Positions 52,430-64,000 are shown, numbered from the stretch's first letter. The stretch: 64,000 nucleotides of DNA from Albula goreensis (GCA_022829145.1 CM040758.1:9470128-9534127), one strand, 5' to 3'. A program made the numbers and translations. Notes: generated from the letters alone by a model not told the origin.

Positions 52430-52787
52430 GAGGGGTTTGCACCACTCTTCTAGAAGGTTCTGTCTGTATTCTGGCTATTGTTTCCACCAGTTAGCCTGCC
52501 CCAATTATTTAATTAGCTGCGTACTCTGATGCTGGTTCACTCATTTATCACGGTACAATGTTCCATTTAGGGACATGGGAAAAGTATTAATTTATGTCAA
52601 TATATTTCAGATTACACAAACAATATGAGCTAATTAATTAAGAACAGATTGGCATGAATTTAGCAAGTAATATCCAAGTAATATGTAACTAATTAAATAA
52701 TATTGAACTAATTATTTAATCAAGAGTGGAGACAGGAGTAAAAACCAGCATACCCATGACCCATCATGGCTCAGCTTGACACCCCTG
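52430..52787. mobile_element. Second hAT-like MITE, about 358 bp
   Basis: It begins GAGGGGTTTGCACCACTC followed by TTCTAGAAGGTTCTGTCTG and ends GGCTCAGCTTGACACCCCTG. The outer bases are inverted (GAGGGGTTTGC against CAGGGGTGTCA), with a matching interior pair: TTTCCACCAG near the left and GTAAAAACCAGCAT near the right. The middle is AT-rich with repeated TAATTAATTA-type words. It is non-coding and lies about 120 bp from another hAT-like element. Family assignment rests on remembered teleost hAT-type ends. Confidence 0.55.
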
Positions 52788-54523
52788 ATGTTGAAACCAC
52801 TCGTGTTCTCATGTAAATAAATAAATTAATTAATAAATGAAATGGAAAATTGCATTTGGCAGTCGACTCCCAGTCCGGCCCTCTCGCCTCTAGCAGCCGC
52901 TGAGCTAAAGACTCCGCCGTCACTCATCAAGAGGAGCTGCACGCCGCACGCAATGCGGGAGAGACAGAGAAGCGCGCTACGCGTTTTTTTTATTTTTTTA
53001 AAAGAGAGCTCTTGCCCACGAATGAGCCTAAAAGAAGTGAAATCAACACTTTCAGTCAAAAGAGCAGCTTCGGGCGAGCTGCAGGCAGCTGCGGCGTCAG
53101 AGGGAAACTTGGCAGGCGGAATGGGGTTCGTCTTGCTGACAGCTTAAAAAAAAAAGAACATCTAATGGCGCCATTGCTATGGATGCGGCTTGTCTTCTGT
53201 GGATTTGCTCTCGCTCAAATGCGTGGCAGCAGACAAGCAATTGGGCGCATTTGTAAATATGACATCAAGTCTCTCTGTTTATATTTTAGCGTGATTTGCA
53301 TTTTTCTTTTGCTTTTTCTTTGTGCTTATCTCCAATGTACATTACCATAGGAGGCCTCATTAGGAAGCACAGAACAGAGATGGGGTTAACTTGGAGCTGG
53401 CCGCATTTATTAAGGATTTGAAGGAACATTTTGGACAGGAGTTTACAGATAGTCCCTCAGCAATTTCCACCAGCTGAGATTTGTTTAATTTTATTTTTCT
53501 GAGAACGTAAAAACTGCACATATCTGCTCCCTCTTTATTTGGCTGCTTCTGACATTGCTCCTCCTTCCAGTTTAAACCCCTCCATCTGCACTTCCTGTGG
53601 TCATGTATCCACCCTCAGCATACCTCTCAGCAGTGGGTAATTAAAATAAGGGAGGCTTCAGGACTTGAGGAACGTCCTCAAATGGAGAGATATGTAAAAG
53701 AATATCTTCATTTTCTGTCAGGGGTCTCTTTCTCACCAATGACTGTTGGCTAGTGCTTGAGAACCATACTTGAGCAAGGACCTGGAATGCAGGTGAAGGG
53801 ACTTAGACAAAGTTTGTGGTCCAACTAGTCTGGGTTGCCAGGTTATACATAACAGATTACTCAGGATACTTAGTCCAATCTGGCAACATAAGGTCTATCA
53901 TACAGGCCAGATTTCATCAGTTCTTGTTGAACTTGATTAAAAAACGAGGGCCAGTAGAAGGCACTGACATAAGCGAGAAACCCTAAGTGACAGTGCGCTC
54001 CAGAGAGTGGTCTTTTACTGAGAAATACCATTACTTTTGAACGATTTTAAATTAAGCATTCTATTTTGTTCTCCTGACGACATGGTGGGCTTCTCTCTGC
54101 TTATTTCAGTGGACGACCCCAGCCCCCATTTCTGGCTGTAAGTACATCGTTTGGCCCCCTGAGGATCCAATCCCATTTAAGAACCTCCCCCACCCTCCTA
54201 TTTTAATATAAACACTCCACACATTAATAATGTACAATTCAGCTGGGGATCAACTGTCCCACACAAGGACCACTTAGCATTAAGAGTTTGGATATCCTGT
54301 TTGAGGACATGGATTCTCTGCTTGGTTTTTGTCATGGCACTGTATTTAGGGGAAAGGAGACAGAAAGATAATGCAGGCATTCTTGGGTGCTCAATCAGAG
54401 AAGCAGAATCTCAGTGTGGCCCTAAGCCACTGAGCCAGTCACCAGCAAGCTGACTGGTGACTGTGGAGGTCTGGCCTCTTCTCTCTTCTGTTGGAATGAA
54501 ACAAAGGGACTTGAAACAGAGAT

Positions 54524-54573
54524 GGGGATGGTGGGGGTGAGTGGGGGGGCTTTGATGGGGGTTCAGGAGGGGG
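54524..54573 (+). other. G-quadruplex motif cluster
   Basis: Five G runs of 4-7 within 50 bp with loops of 4-8 bases. It lies about 160 bp before the TG array at 54737. Confidence 0.55.
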
Positions 54574-54736
54574 CGTTCTCCCGTTATGGCTTCATAAAAA
54601 ACCGTGCGGAGGCTCGTGAGCAGAGAGTGCTGGAGTCAAGCCGGGCTCTGTATCCAGACCAGACCTCTAACTAGTGATTACATACACCCTCCCTCTCACC
54701 TACCCTGAGGCCAAGGGGGCTGCCAGACCCAGCACA

Positions 54737-54770
<34 letters not shown>

Positions 54771-55176
54771 GTGTGTGTCGCTGTGTGTATGTGTGAGTCT
54801 ATGTGTGTGTGTATACGAGAGTGTGTGTGTCTTTGTTTGTGTGTTTGTGCTTGTGTGTGTGTATGTGCAAGTGTGCATCTATGCATGTGCTTGTGCATGT
54901 GAGACTGTGTGTGTGAGTGATTGCCTATGAGTGAGAGTGGGTCTCTGTGTGTGTGTATTGTGTATGTGAGAAAGAGGGTGTGTGTCTGTGAGCCTGTATG
55001 TGAGTGAGTATCTATGTCCGAGTGTGGGTCCGTGTGTGCGTGTCCGTGTGTTTGAGAGAGAGTGTGTGTAGGTCTGTGTATGTACATGTGTTAGCTGGAC
55101 TGCGTATTTTTGTGTGTGTCAGTGTGCATGTGTATAAGTGTCTAAGTTAGTGTGTGTGTGTGTGTGTGTGTGTGTG
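54737..55176. repeat. Long TG-rich degenerate array
   Basis: A pure GT start (54737-54764) and end (55151-55176) frame about 390 bp of TGTGTGNN variants (TGTGAGTC, TGTATGTG, GTGCATGTG). Nearly continuous alternating purine-pyrimidine, so Z-DNA-prone. Open frames on either strand are low-complexity. Confidence 0.9.
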
Positions 55177-55649
55177 CCTATGAGTGTGTATGATTGCGCA
55201 TATGTGTTTGTGCTGCCTCTTCCAGCCCTCTATGCCCTGAAACACTAAAACGATGATTAGCAGGCTTTTCTTTTGGGCGAACCGCATGCCTCCAAGACCG
55301 AGACAGCTGGTAGGAAAAAAATCTTGGTATGAAATGTTCACAGGGGCTCCTTACAGCAATTAAACTTGAAGTAAGACATAAAAACAGGTCCTTTTGGGCA
55401 ATGTGTTCCCACAGCAAAGATGCTCTATCACTTTTAGTGTTATATATGCTTTGAGTTGAGCTAAATCAACCCGAGTTATGTGCTGTTGGTTATTCCCGTG
55501 GCCTGCTGAAGAGGCCCGTTTTTAATGCGCAGAGGTCTGCTCTGACCCAGGGCGAAGGGTGGCAGAGAGCTCACAGCCACGTCCCAGCTGAGTCTGTGTG
55601 TTACAGGAGAGCCTCAGGCTTCCGCACTGCAGACGCTCACGCACTCAGG

Positions 55650-55740
55650 CACGCGCGCACACACACACACACACATGCATGCAGAGCTCTCTCAAACATA
55701 CACAAACACACACACACACACATATACACACATGCAAACA
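55650..55740. repeat. CA-rich repeat with a duplicated phrase
   Basis: CA tracts at 55656-55674 and 55705-55720. The phrase GCTCTCTCAAACATAC occurs at 55685 and again at 55744, each followed by ACA/CCA repeats, so the array has duplicated as a unit of about 59 bp. Confidence 0.75.
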
Positions 55741-56342
55741 CAAGCTCTCTCAAACATACCCACCCATGCAAACATTCTCACATATGTTCTTACGCATGCA
55801 CACGTCTGCATACCATCTCTTGGTAAATGCCATGAAATATAACTAAAATGTTATAAATAATCATAAAGTAAAATAATAAAATGTCCCTTCTGGTAAACAT
55901 GTATTTTAGGGAGTGGGTGCAGAATTTAGGATGGGTGTGGGGAGATCTTGCCTCATATATCGGTCTGAGCCTGAAAGAGAAACCAGTTTACATCAAGCAT
56001 TTACTAGCAACATATCACTGATCACACAAAAAAAGCTTACAGAACATCAAAATACCTTGACTTTCTGATTACTCTGCGCTTTGCTTGGGAATGTTACAAA
56101 GTTAACAGACAAGAGTAAATAAAAGCAATTTACAACACACATATCTGTTTTATCTAACGGCCTTAATAAGCTAGTCACAGCAAAAGCCGGATCAAAAGAA
56201 AGACTGAGAAGTGCGTGAGGAAATCAATTAAAACAAAGTCAAGGGGCCAGCTAGCCAATAGTCTCTGGCAGTTATTTGATATAATATTGTTAATATTTCT
56301 AGCTGGGTAAATTAACGCAATTTTGCCACAGTGGATTTACTT

Positions 56343-56366
56343 GGGGGGTGGTTGGGGGTGGAGGGG
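56343..56366 (+). other. G-quadruplex motif
   Basis: G runs of 6, 5 and 4 with a GG between. A three- or four-run G4 candidate. Confidence 0.45.
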
Positions 56367-56566
56367 AGAATGAATGGGGGTAGCAAGTGAGAGCTGGGGG
56401 GGAGTCTCTGAGGATGTCTGCCAGGCAGGGTAATAACACCTATAAGTAAACAATGGTGGTGGCTGACCAGGCATACCCTCCCATTCACACAGAGAGGGAA
56501 ACTGAAAATAATTAACACTCCGCTTCATTTGCAGTTATTACTCTCATCCCTTCTGGCCTGCCTGCT

Positions 56567-56762
56567 TGCCTCTCTCTCACTTACTCTCTCCCTCCCTCCG
56601 TCAGTCTCTCTCCCTCTCTCACTCTGTCTCTCCCTCTTTCCCCCTCCCTCAGTCTCCCTTGTTCTCTTTCACTCCATCTCTCTTTCCCTTCCTCAGTTTC
56701 TCCCTCTCTCTCTCTCTCCCTCCCTCAGTTTCTGTCTCTCTCTCTCTCTTTCTCCCTCTCCT
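56567..56762. repeat. Pyrimidine (CT)-rich tract with repeated CTCAGTCTC words
   Basis: Nearly pure pyrimidine on the + strand. CCCTCCCTCAGTYTC recurs at about 40-bp steps, hinting at an older minisatellite unit inside the simple sequence. Confidence 0.85.
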
Positions 56763-57358
56763 GAAGAGTGCGCACACGCAGCCACGTGCTTAAGCCCCCA
56801 GAGTCACACCGTTATTCATGTGCGGTCTCTCCTGGTCGTTTGTATTGTGTCACACCGTTATTGATTTAGAGGCACAGAGGAGGGGCACGCCCTGGCCTCC
56901 CAGCCCCCCAGCCGAAGTGCAGGTGGGGGGTGAGCTAAGGGGAAGGAGCGAAAGGTTAAAACACACTCACTGCCAGTCCTCTAAAGTCTGTTACCTGTCA
57001 AACAACCTTAACTGAACAGGGGAAAGCCAAGAGGATAAAAATGAGAGGAGAAGCATATATAAACCTTGCTGCTCTAATGTCTCCGTATCGTGTCTGAATT
57101 TTTTTTTTGTTTTCAGTAACCATGACATCAGACACCCAGTAAGGTCAGCATACAGTCTGGGCCATTCAAAACAACCTATGTGTAACCTCAAATATTTTCA
57201 GGGTTAAAGAGCGACACATCATTTTTTCAAATGTTTATATGTCTGGACTCACATGGACTCCTAAGTGAAGAGATCTATTGTAACATCAATAAAAAAATAA
57301 ATAAATAAACAAAAGAAAACATACCTGTAGGCTTTCATCAGAGGAGGTATGTTTCAAA

Positions 57359-57414
57359 TGCACACACAAGTGCGCGCGCACACACACACGCACACACACA
57401 CACCCTCACACACA
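57359..57414. repeat. CA-rich repeat with a GCGCGC core
   Basis: CA repeats interrupted by TGCGCGCGC at 57371-57379. Alternating purine-pyrimidine, Z-DNA-prone. Confidence 0.85.
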
Positions 57415-57829
57415 GCAGGTTTTATTTACAGCAGGTTGACGGCTGTATTCCTGCAGACAGCCGCTCCTCCTCCTCCTCCTCTGACAGGCTCCCTGAAACA
57501 GGAGGAACTCAGGCCAGGCCACTCATCGCTGATGAAGATACATCACTACCTCACATCTGACAGTGGTGCCCCTTTGCTGAGCGCCACATCAGAACTGGGA
57601 CCCTCCCAGACCCCATTGGGACAGTGGGACATGCCAGTGACACTTGGACGCACACGCACTACCGCACACGCACTACTAGCTCGCTTGCTCACCAAGCAAA
57701 ACAGATCATCACGCTCCTTTTCAAAATTTTCCTTCTTACTCTTCTTCATCAGCTATTACCACTAATGATGATAAGAATAATTATAATAATCATAGTAATG
57801 ATTTTGACAGTGATGATGACAATGACTTA

Positions 57830-57848
57830 TGATGATGATGATGATGAT
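57830..57848. repeat. (GAT)n trinucleotide repeat
   Basis: Six GAT units, preceded by more loosely repeated GAT and AAT words from about 57760. Confidence 0.85.
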
Positions 57849-59760
57849 TATTGAACATAATTTATTGTGCTGAATTAAATTAAAAATGAATTAAATAAGA
57901 AATAGGGCATGCTGAATGAAAACCACCGCTAACTTGCATTCTGAAAACTCTACAGTTTCACAGAAACAGCTGTATGACACCACAGGATATGGAAAGCCAA
58001 AATCACACGTTACACATTCACACCACTCCGCAGGTGATAGACAGAGACCAGGTTAAAAACGATCAGGTTAAAAACAAACATGCATGAGATGCTCTGCCCA
58101 TGAAGGCGGTGCACCTAAACTACAGGAACCAGCAGGATTCCTCCAAAGCAATGGGGCAAGTCAACTACAGGCCAATCAAACACTCAGAGCTATTGCTAAT
58201 GAGGAAACTACCCTGCATTCCGTCTTAAACTCCTCTCTGTTCTCCCATGGAGCTAAGAGTGGAGCACACTCCTGTGTGCATCTCCTGCAAGTCTCCTTCA
58301 TTGATTTAAACTGATTTCTGTGCGTTGGTAATGGTAAAATGTAACAGAGGCCAAACACAGATGAGGCCACAAACAGTGTGCGAAACATTATCCTGATCAA
58401 TTATGCAGAAGTTCCGTACATCCTACATACAAAATCTCTGAGACAGAAATTGCATTGTTACGAACAGTATCCAATCTTTACTATTTCTTGGGTCTTACAA
58501 CATTGTCAGTTTAGTTTTAATTAAAATTAAATGGTGCATTTTTATACTTGGAACGAGCCTTTTTTCTATGCATTTTGCATAATTACTCATATGTGATGAG
58601 TCTATTCAAACGTGATACCCACTATTAACTGTGACATACAAGGAATGATTGGTGTATTGTGTATGTTGTGTGTTTGTTGTATGACTTAAATTATTGATGT
58701 AGGTACTTTTCATAGGAGCATTGGCACTTGTATGCAACATACATTCCTAAAAAAGGCTTATAAAATAAAGTGAAAAGATGATCTGAACTGATTAAACCCA
58801 CACTAACTGCACCAACTCTGTGAGCCTCAGTTCTTGCAAGTTCCCTCAACTAATGTCCAAGGGCTGCCTCAATCTGAAACCGCCTCAAATTTCCATGCCT
58901 TCTTAAAAAGTGCTGGGATGTTATATCTCTTCTCAGGCTCAGTCGCTCTGCAGAATTGTCAGATCTCAGCCCAGCCTTCATGCAGGAAAAAAACAGCCAG
59001 AACATTATGTAAGCTAGAGATGCCTTAAGCTAAGCAAAATGAGAATAACTTTGAGGCGTGACTTAGACATGCGACGTACAAGTAAAATAAAAGCTTCAAA
59101 GAATAAGAAAACAGCACTATATCTTGGGGCAAGACAACAATCCAGTATTTTTTATATTTACTTATTTACCTCTCTTCCCCATTTTGTATTTGTATTTAGG
59201 GGTCTGCGAGAGTGTCTTGGGATAGATATGAAAATAGCCGCGCGAGGATCCTTTGATCTGGTCCCAAGTGCCTTACCTGGAATATAGGAGGGCTGCAGAG
59301 ACCAAGCTAACAGATTACTGCCCAGGTTTACCTTTCAAGCGTTAGACATCACAGTCGAGCCCAGAGCAAGATGAACTGCAAATAACCAGGACTTCAGTGA
59401 GCACAGTTCAGGAGTTCACACAGTGCAGAGATAGTCCATCTCTACAGCTAAAACACAGGCCATGAACATGTAGAAAAAACTGCTTGTTAGGAGACTGTGT
59501 ACCTTTAGAAAAGTGCAGACAACTATGCCTGATTTAGATGAGATCTTTATCAGATCATCTGTACAGTTATTTTGTCTTTCATCCAAATTTGAATAAATTA
59601 AAGTATTTTGTGCAGAACACACCCACAGGTATGTGTTTAATGTAACATTTATATTGTGACTTGATTGTTTTTTACAAAACAGGGACACAAAACAAAACAC
59701 AGGACTTCTTGTAGTCTTAAACAAATGGAAACTGTTGGTACATAAGAGGTGGTGTAACAC

Positions 59761-59900
59761 GCTTTACAGGTCTACACACTACCCATCTGCTGGATATTTA
59801 CTGATCCTTGCTCAAGGGTTTGAGAGCAGAACCCTTCCTGCAAACTGAATCAGTAACCTTGGAGTTATAGGACCAGCTTCCCAACCATTATGGTGCTCTG
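59761..59900 (-). mobile_element. tRNA-derived SINE copy, diverged
   Basis: On the - strand, just past the tRNA-Thr terminator, is a degenerate tRNA-like head (GGTCCTATAACTCCAAGG, then GGTTACTGATTCAG as a box B relic). It is followed by the body words CTTGAGCAAGGATCAG and TAAATATCCAGCAGATGGG, which I recognise as typical of teleost tRNA-derived SINE bodies. The distal tail is not clear. The family name cannot be fixed without a repeat library. It has the same orientation as the tRNA gene and lies about 10-15 nt from it. Confidence 0.6.
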
Positions 59901-59912
59901 CTTTCTCCAAAA

Positions 59913-59985
59913 GGCACTGCTGGGATTTGAACCCAGGATTTCCTGTTTACTAGACAGGTGCTTTAACCAACTAAGCCACAGTGCC
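59913..59985 (-). tRNA. tRNA-Thr (anticodon AGT)
   Basis: The reverse complement folds into a complete 73-nt cloverleaf with all stems fully Watson-Crick: acceptor GGCACTG/CAGTGCC, D stem GCTT/AAGC, anticodon stem CCTGT/ACAGG around loop CTAGTAA, a five-base variable loop, and T stem CTGGG/CCCAG around TTCAAAT. The anticodon AGT lies at 59949-59951 and reads threonine ACN codons after A34 is changed to inosine. Box A is TGGCTTAGTTGG, a perfect match; box B is GGTTCAAATCC, one base off GGTTCGANTCC. TTTT follows the 3' end directly (complement of 59909-59912), a minimal Pol III terminator. There is no intron. Intact stems and terminator argue for a functional gene rather than a SINE head. Confidence 0.93.
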
Positions 59986-60350
59986 ACTTATCTTGTATGT
60001 TTCTTTTATATTACAGAGGTTTGAGTGTGCAAGAACCACATGTGTGGCTGCAGAGACAAAAGGATGTGAGAAACTGAAACTGCAGAAATGTGAGACTCAA
60101 GCTTAAAATCCCAGACAAGAAGGGGAGGGGGTCTGTCAGTAGTCCCTGGAGAAGCAGACAAATTAAAGCCAATAAAAGCACTCATTAAAAGCATCACTCT
60201 CCTCCTCCTCCAACACAGTCTATCATCATATGGCCAAATCGTAAACATTAAGACCATCAGCATAGTCCCTGTGTGTCCTTTCATTCCTATGTATTCCTAA
60301 TGCATTATATTCATTACATCAGTTGTATATTATATTATCATCATTTATCA

Positions 60351-60640
60351 CACTCACTGTGAGAGAAGGGGACACTGTTGGTCTCAAAATGAGAGAGAAG
60401 GGGGAAACTCTGGTACCCTCACTGTGCAAGAGGAGGGAACACTCTGGTATCATCAATGAGAAAGAAGACACTCTTTTACCCACACTGTGAGAGAGGAGAG
60501 GACACTCTATTGCCTTCACTGAGAGAGAAGGGGACATTCTGGTGCCCTAACTGTAAAAAAGAAGGGAACACTCCATTGTCCTTAATGTGAGAGAAGGGGA
60601 CTGTGAGAGATAACAGGACACTTTTGCAACCCACACTGAA
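60351..60640. repeat. Degenerate minisatellite, about 33-bp unit
   Basis: About eight units of the form CACTGTGAGAGAAGGGGACA followed by CTCTGGTACC run head to tail, with slips of a few bases. Because 33 is a multiple of three, the - strand shows short open frames of repeated Ser/Leu-rich peptide. These follow from the unit length and are not evidence of coding. Confidence 0.7.
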
Positions 60641-62655
60641 ACCAAAGGCTGGCTGGCTTTTTTTTGCATTTCTGCCCACAGCCTCAGTGCAGAATTATAT
60701 GAGGCTTCAGATTTCGTTTTATGCATCCTGTGAATAAAATACATCTGCCACCAATAACAGTGAAAATATCTGCTGAATCCCCTGAAATCTCAGACATTAA
60801 TAATTGAAGGTCTTTGGGGGGACCTTCCCTTTGTTGAGAGTAAGAGTGGCTGCCGGAATGTTTAACCGTACCAGACACTGCTCCACACGACCCCGACCGT
60901 ACACCCAGCCTCGCGCTTTACTGCGGTCTGCAGCAAACTTTAAAACGATCCGATTAGAGGGGGCACAGCAGCTCGTTAGCGCATCGTTTTAGATGGCAAA
61001 CCCTGGCTAATTACACGTTGACATTTACAATTACATTTACATATAAAACATGCAGCGGAGAGTGGAAAAACAGCAGATCAGCATGGGGAGGAGGTGATGC
61101 GCTGTTCTCTCTCAGGAGAATTATGTGTTTGGATCTCCCACAGGAACTAAAGAAAGAGAGCACAAGTAACATCTTATTTCATTTTCACACCACTATAGAG
61201 CCTTTTACTTTTTTTGAGTTTTAACTCAAATTCCAACACAAACTGCATTCTTAATGATTATTTGCTTTGAATTATTAATAAACGGATGATAACTTTATAG
61301 GGGCCTTGGAGTTACAGAGCATACAGCACCACATTCTCTTCAAGAAACAACAGGGCATAAGGAACTTCTGAGAAGCTAGCCCTAATTTAAATCAGGTTAG
61401 GAAAGAAAACACAATCGATTCCAGTCTTTTCCTTCTCTGCGCCGCTTGCCTCCAAAAAAAAAAAAAAACATCTTTTTTCCCTGCGCTTCCCTACAGAGGG
61501 TGAAGGGAAGACAGGCTTTTTTTGAGGTTCAGTCGGAGGGTTTTTCTTTAACGAGGGCGGACAGACGTAACGACCCTGGTGCTTGACGGATCAGGCAGTG
61601 TGATGTTGATCTCAGCTACGGCTCCTGCCTCTGTCGTTGGCTTCAGCCTTCTCTTTCGGTTTCAGCCACAGTTGTGTTTGAACGCCACCGGGGCCGCGGT
61701 CAGGTGACAACGTTCAGTGTGAGGGGCCTGACAAAAATAACATTTCTTTCAGAGACCTTCAGGCAGCCAGACCCAACTAAGAAAAAACGGCTTTCTCTCT
61801 ACGGATTCTACTCCACATTCACCAAAATCCATATGTTGATAATCAAGGCACGTTTTTCCATCAAATGATGAATACTTAACAACTCATAAAACAATCTTTA
61901 CCAAAATCATCAAAAGTTCTGCAAATGGCAGCACGATAAGACATAGTTTTAAAATGTGACTGAATGAGTTACCATCACTTTCAGAAGCAGATGCACAGCA
62001 GAAAGACAACCTCAATTCAGAAGTATAAAAGGGCATCCATATCTACATTGTGTAGAAGATCAATAGTGACAGATAGTGGAGAGGAAGTGTGACTGATAGC
62101 TGTGACTGAGGCCTGGCAGAAAAGCTTTATTATTCCAGGTTCCTGATTTGACACAGTTTGATCTCTCGGCACATCTGTCTCCACATCCCAATCCTGAGCT
62201 CTTCCGCTGGTATTTGTTTATAGATTGATTGATCAAAGGCTTTCCTTCTGTCTCTTTGTTTGTTTCATGTAAATGTTCTGTGGGGCAGTTTGTTCTTTGC
62301 TTTTTGTTTTTCTTTTCATTTCTGTTTCTGCCTACAACAAAGAAGGGAGAATTCCGCAGTCCATTCCTTTAACTCAACAAAATGGTGGAATTTTTAAGGA
62401 CGATGCGTGTCCTGATGCGGTCTACCCATCTGATCCGAGGAGCATTGTTGGGGTATGGGCAGAAATATGGGCCTTGGCTCCTTGCTTCAGCGGCATCCGA
62501 CTCTGGTCCGACAGGGATAAAATGGCTCCTTGCTTTAGGGTGGAACTCTACGCTTCACTGCTTTAAAGGAAGTCATTGATTGATTAATGAGTCCACACAT
62601 CTTCTTTCAAAGGCCTCAATTAGCTACTGATTGAAAGTAAAGAAGAAAAAAAAAA

Positions 62656-62700
62656 CGTGCAGACACTGCAGTCCTTCAGGACTGGAGTTCTGAGAGCCAT
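62656..62700. mobile_element. hAT-like MITE end fragment
   Basis: GTGCAGACACTGCAGTCCTT followed by CAGGACTGGAGTTCTGAG matches the inner end of the same class of hAT-type MITE (CTGCAGACACTG, CCTCCAGGACTGGAGTTTGA from memory). The terminal CACCCCTG is not preserved and the partner end is not evident, so this is a solo or truncated end. The A-rich run just upstream (62644-62655) is also usual for this family's interior. Confidence 0.45.
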
Positions 62701-63334
62701 GCTTTAACTATTAGCCCCCTGGTTCCATAAGTTGTCTCAGTGACACCCCTGTGATAAGTAATACAGACGGTCAGTTACAAAGATGACATTGAGCGACTGC
62801 CTCTCTCCCTCTGAGACAGCACACTTCACTTGAACATGTGGATATGAGCCCGACTGATATTCAAGATCCAGAAATCTTGAAAGCAACAGAGGTCAATAAA
62901 ATGATTCAAATGATCACACATAAAGAACAGAGTCTGTCTGAAATGAAATGATTTTGCTCACCCTTCCACATACATGATTTGATTGAATTTATTTCTAAGA
63001 ACTGTTCCCTTTTCTACCAATGCTTTGTGATAGCGAGTGCCTGAGAATCTATGACGCACACGTACTCGAGAAAAACATCATCCGAACGAATCCATGCAAT
63101 ACACGTCTGCTGCTGTCACCCTTCATTTTGTGTTTGTGGGCTAAAATCAACCAACCAGGTGGGACACCTGGCTCTCAAGGTGCCTTTGAACATTGTGCAA
63201 ATCTACAACAAAGATGACACAGCTTAGATATCGGGAGTGGTTTCACCTCGTTTCTATCTCTGTACCTATTTCCATAAGATGCGAAAAAATAAATGAATAA
63301 ATGAAACCCTGTCTCCACATATTCATATCAGAAG

Positions 63335-63530
63335 CTCCTCGTCCGTGGAGGCCCCGCCCCTGTCGTTAGAGCAGCTGGCTGTGACCTGATTTGCAGGCTT
63401 CCCCGCGTGCCTCACGCAGCGGGTGATCGATCCGTTCCTGTGCAGCACGTCTCGGAGGCCCCTCCTCCCCTTTTCCCCTGCCCCCTTCCCCGTCACATCC
63501 GCCACAAGTTCAGAGGGGCTCCGTCTCCTG
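63335..63530. other. CpG-rich block without a recognised gene
   Basis: About 15 CpG in 195 bp, flanked by AT-rich DNA. Open frames on both strands are short and unfamiliar. Confidence 0.45.
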
Positions 63531-64000
63531 TGACCTTATCACCACATCACAGACTGGCTCCAAAAGATGGGAGGAACCCTCACAAGACTGGTCTTGCACT
63601 GTGCAGGGTCCATCTCCGTGGTGACCATTGTCTTCATTGTGTGTAGGATTGCCACTGTGAAGCTGGACGCGGGAGCCTAGCGTATCAGTCCAAACAATGG
63701 AGATGTATGGGGGTGCTTTACACCTTTGGAAGGGGTCTGATATTGCCCTGCCAGGGCAAAGCAAAGGTTCATAACACCTGCCCCACATTACGGAGCCCCC
63801 CTTTAAAAATCTGGGCAACTTGTTCACTCTGGCTGGGAGAGTCATTAATGAGGAAATCAATCACCTGAAATGGCATTCAGGTCTGTGTCTGACGCAGAGG
63901 TCATGGACCTGTGGAAAATTACAGCGGACCAGAGCCGGATTATGATCCATACACACATCCTGCGGTTGGGCAGAAATACGTCTCCATAAGTCTGAATGTA

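Larger units (their letters stand above)
52788..59760. other. Non-coding DNA dominated by simple repeats
   Basis: TG, CA and CT arrays occupy much of 54.7-57.4 kb. GTGATTTGCATTTT near 53291 carries an inverted octamer. Frames of 60-140 codons here lie in simple repeats or overlap one another. No exon recognised. Confidence 0.5.

Noticed and set aside
54671-55087. 138-codon His/Thr-rich frame on the - strand
   Set aside because: It is the complement of the degenerate TG array; low complexity only.

Overview
This window looks like nuclear DNA of a ray-finned fish, most likely a teleost. It has one compact spliced vertebrate gene, one tRNA gene, many dinucleotide microsatellites, a tRNA-derived SINE of the fish type, and several short non-autonomous DNA transposons whose terminal sequences resemble families common in teleost genomes. 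The species cannot be told from the sequence.

The only protein gene I can support is lsm6 on the + strand: coding exons 15097-15190, 15654-15767 and 16247-16281, an AATAAA signal at 16428, and a probable non-coding first exon ending near 14552. It encodes an 80-residue Sm-like protein almost identical to the human LSM6 sequence as I remember it. The other RNA gene is a structurally perfect tRNA-Thr(AGT) on the - strand at 59913-59985. A tRNA-derived SINE in the same orientation starts just beyond its terminator.

Layout. 1-14470: AT-rich upstream DNA with a GT/GA microsatellite, a short three-unit repeat, and two tight motif clusters (7669-7767 and 13324-13364). 14470-16433: lsm6. 16434-64000: about 47 kb with no recognisable protein exon. 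This stretch holds microsatellites (a 78-copy AC tract at 47354, a TA tract at 28559), two old minisatellites (19875-20250 and 60351-60640), a MITE with about 30-bp inverted ends (35739-35871), a palindrome around a GT tract (34524-34618), a 79-nt near-perfect hairpin (38510-38588), hAT-like MITEs (30496-30680, 52101-52310, 52430-52787, 62656-62700), G-quadruplex motifs, CTCF-like motifs, and CpG-rich islands with no gene attached (about 27000, 32250, 40905, 42665, 63335).

The pattern of isolated CpG-rich blocks, AT-rich stretches with homeodomain-type motifs and CTCF-like sites suggests a regulatory gene desert, but conservation cannot be judged from one sequence. In human, LSM6 lies between ZNF827 and SLC10A7, with POU4F2 beyond (from memory). 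No exon of those genes was recognised here. I found no evidence of a new gene system. The observations most worth checking are the hairpin, the orphan CpG islands, the CTCF-like sites and the tRNA/SINE junction.
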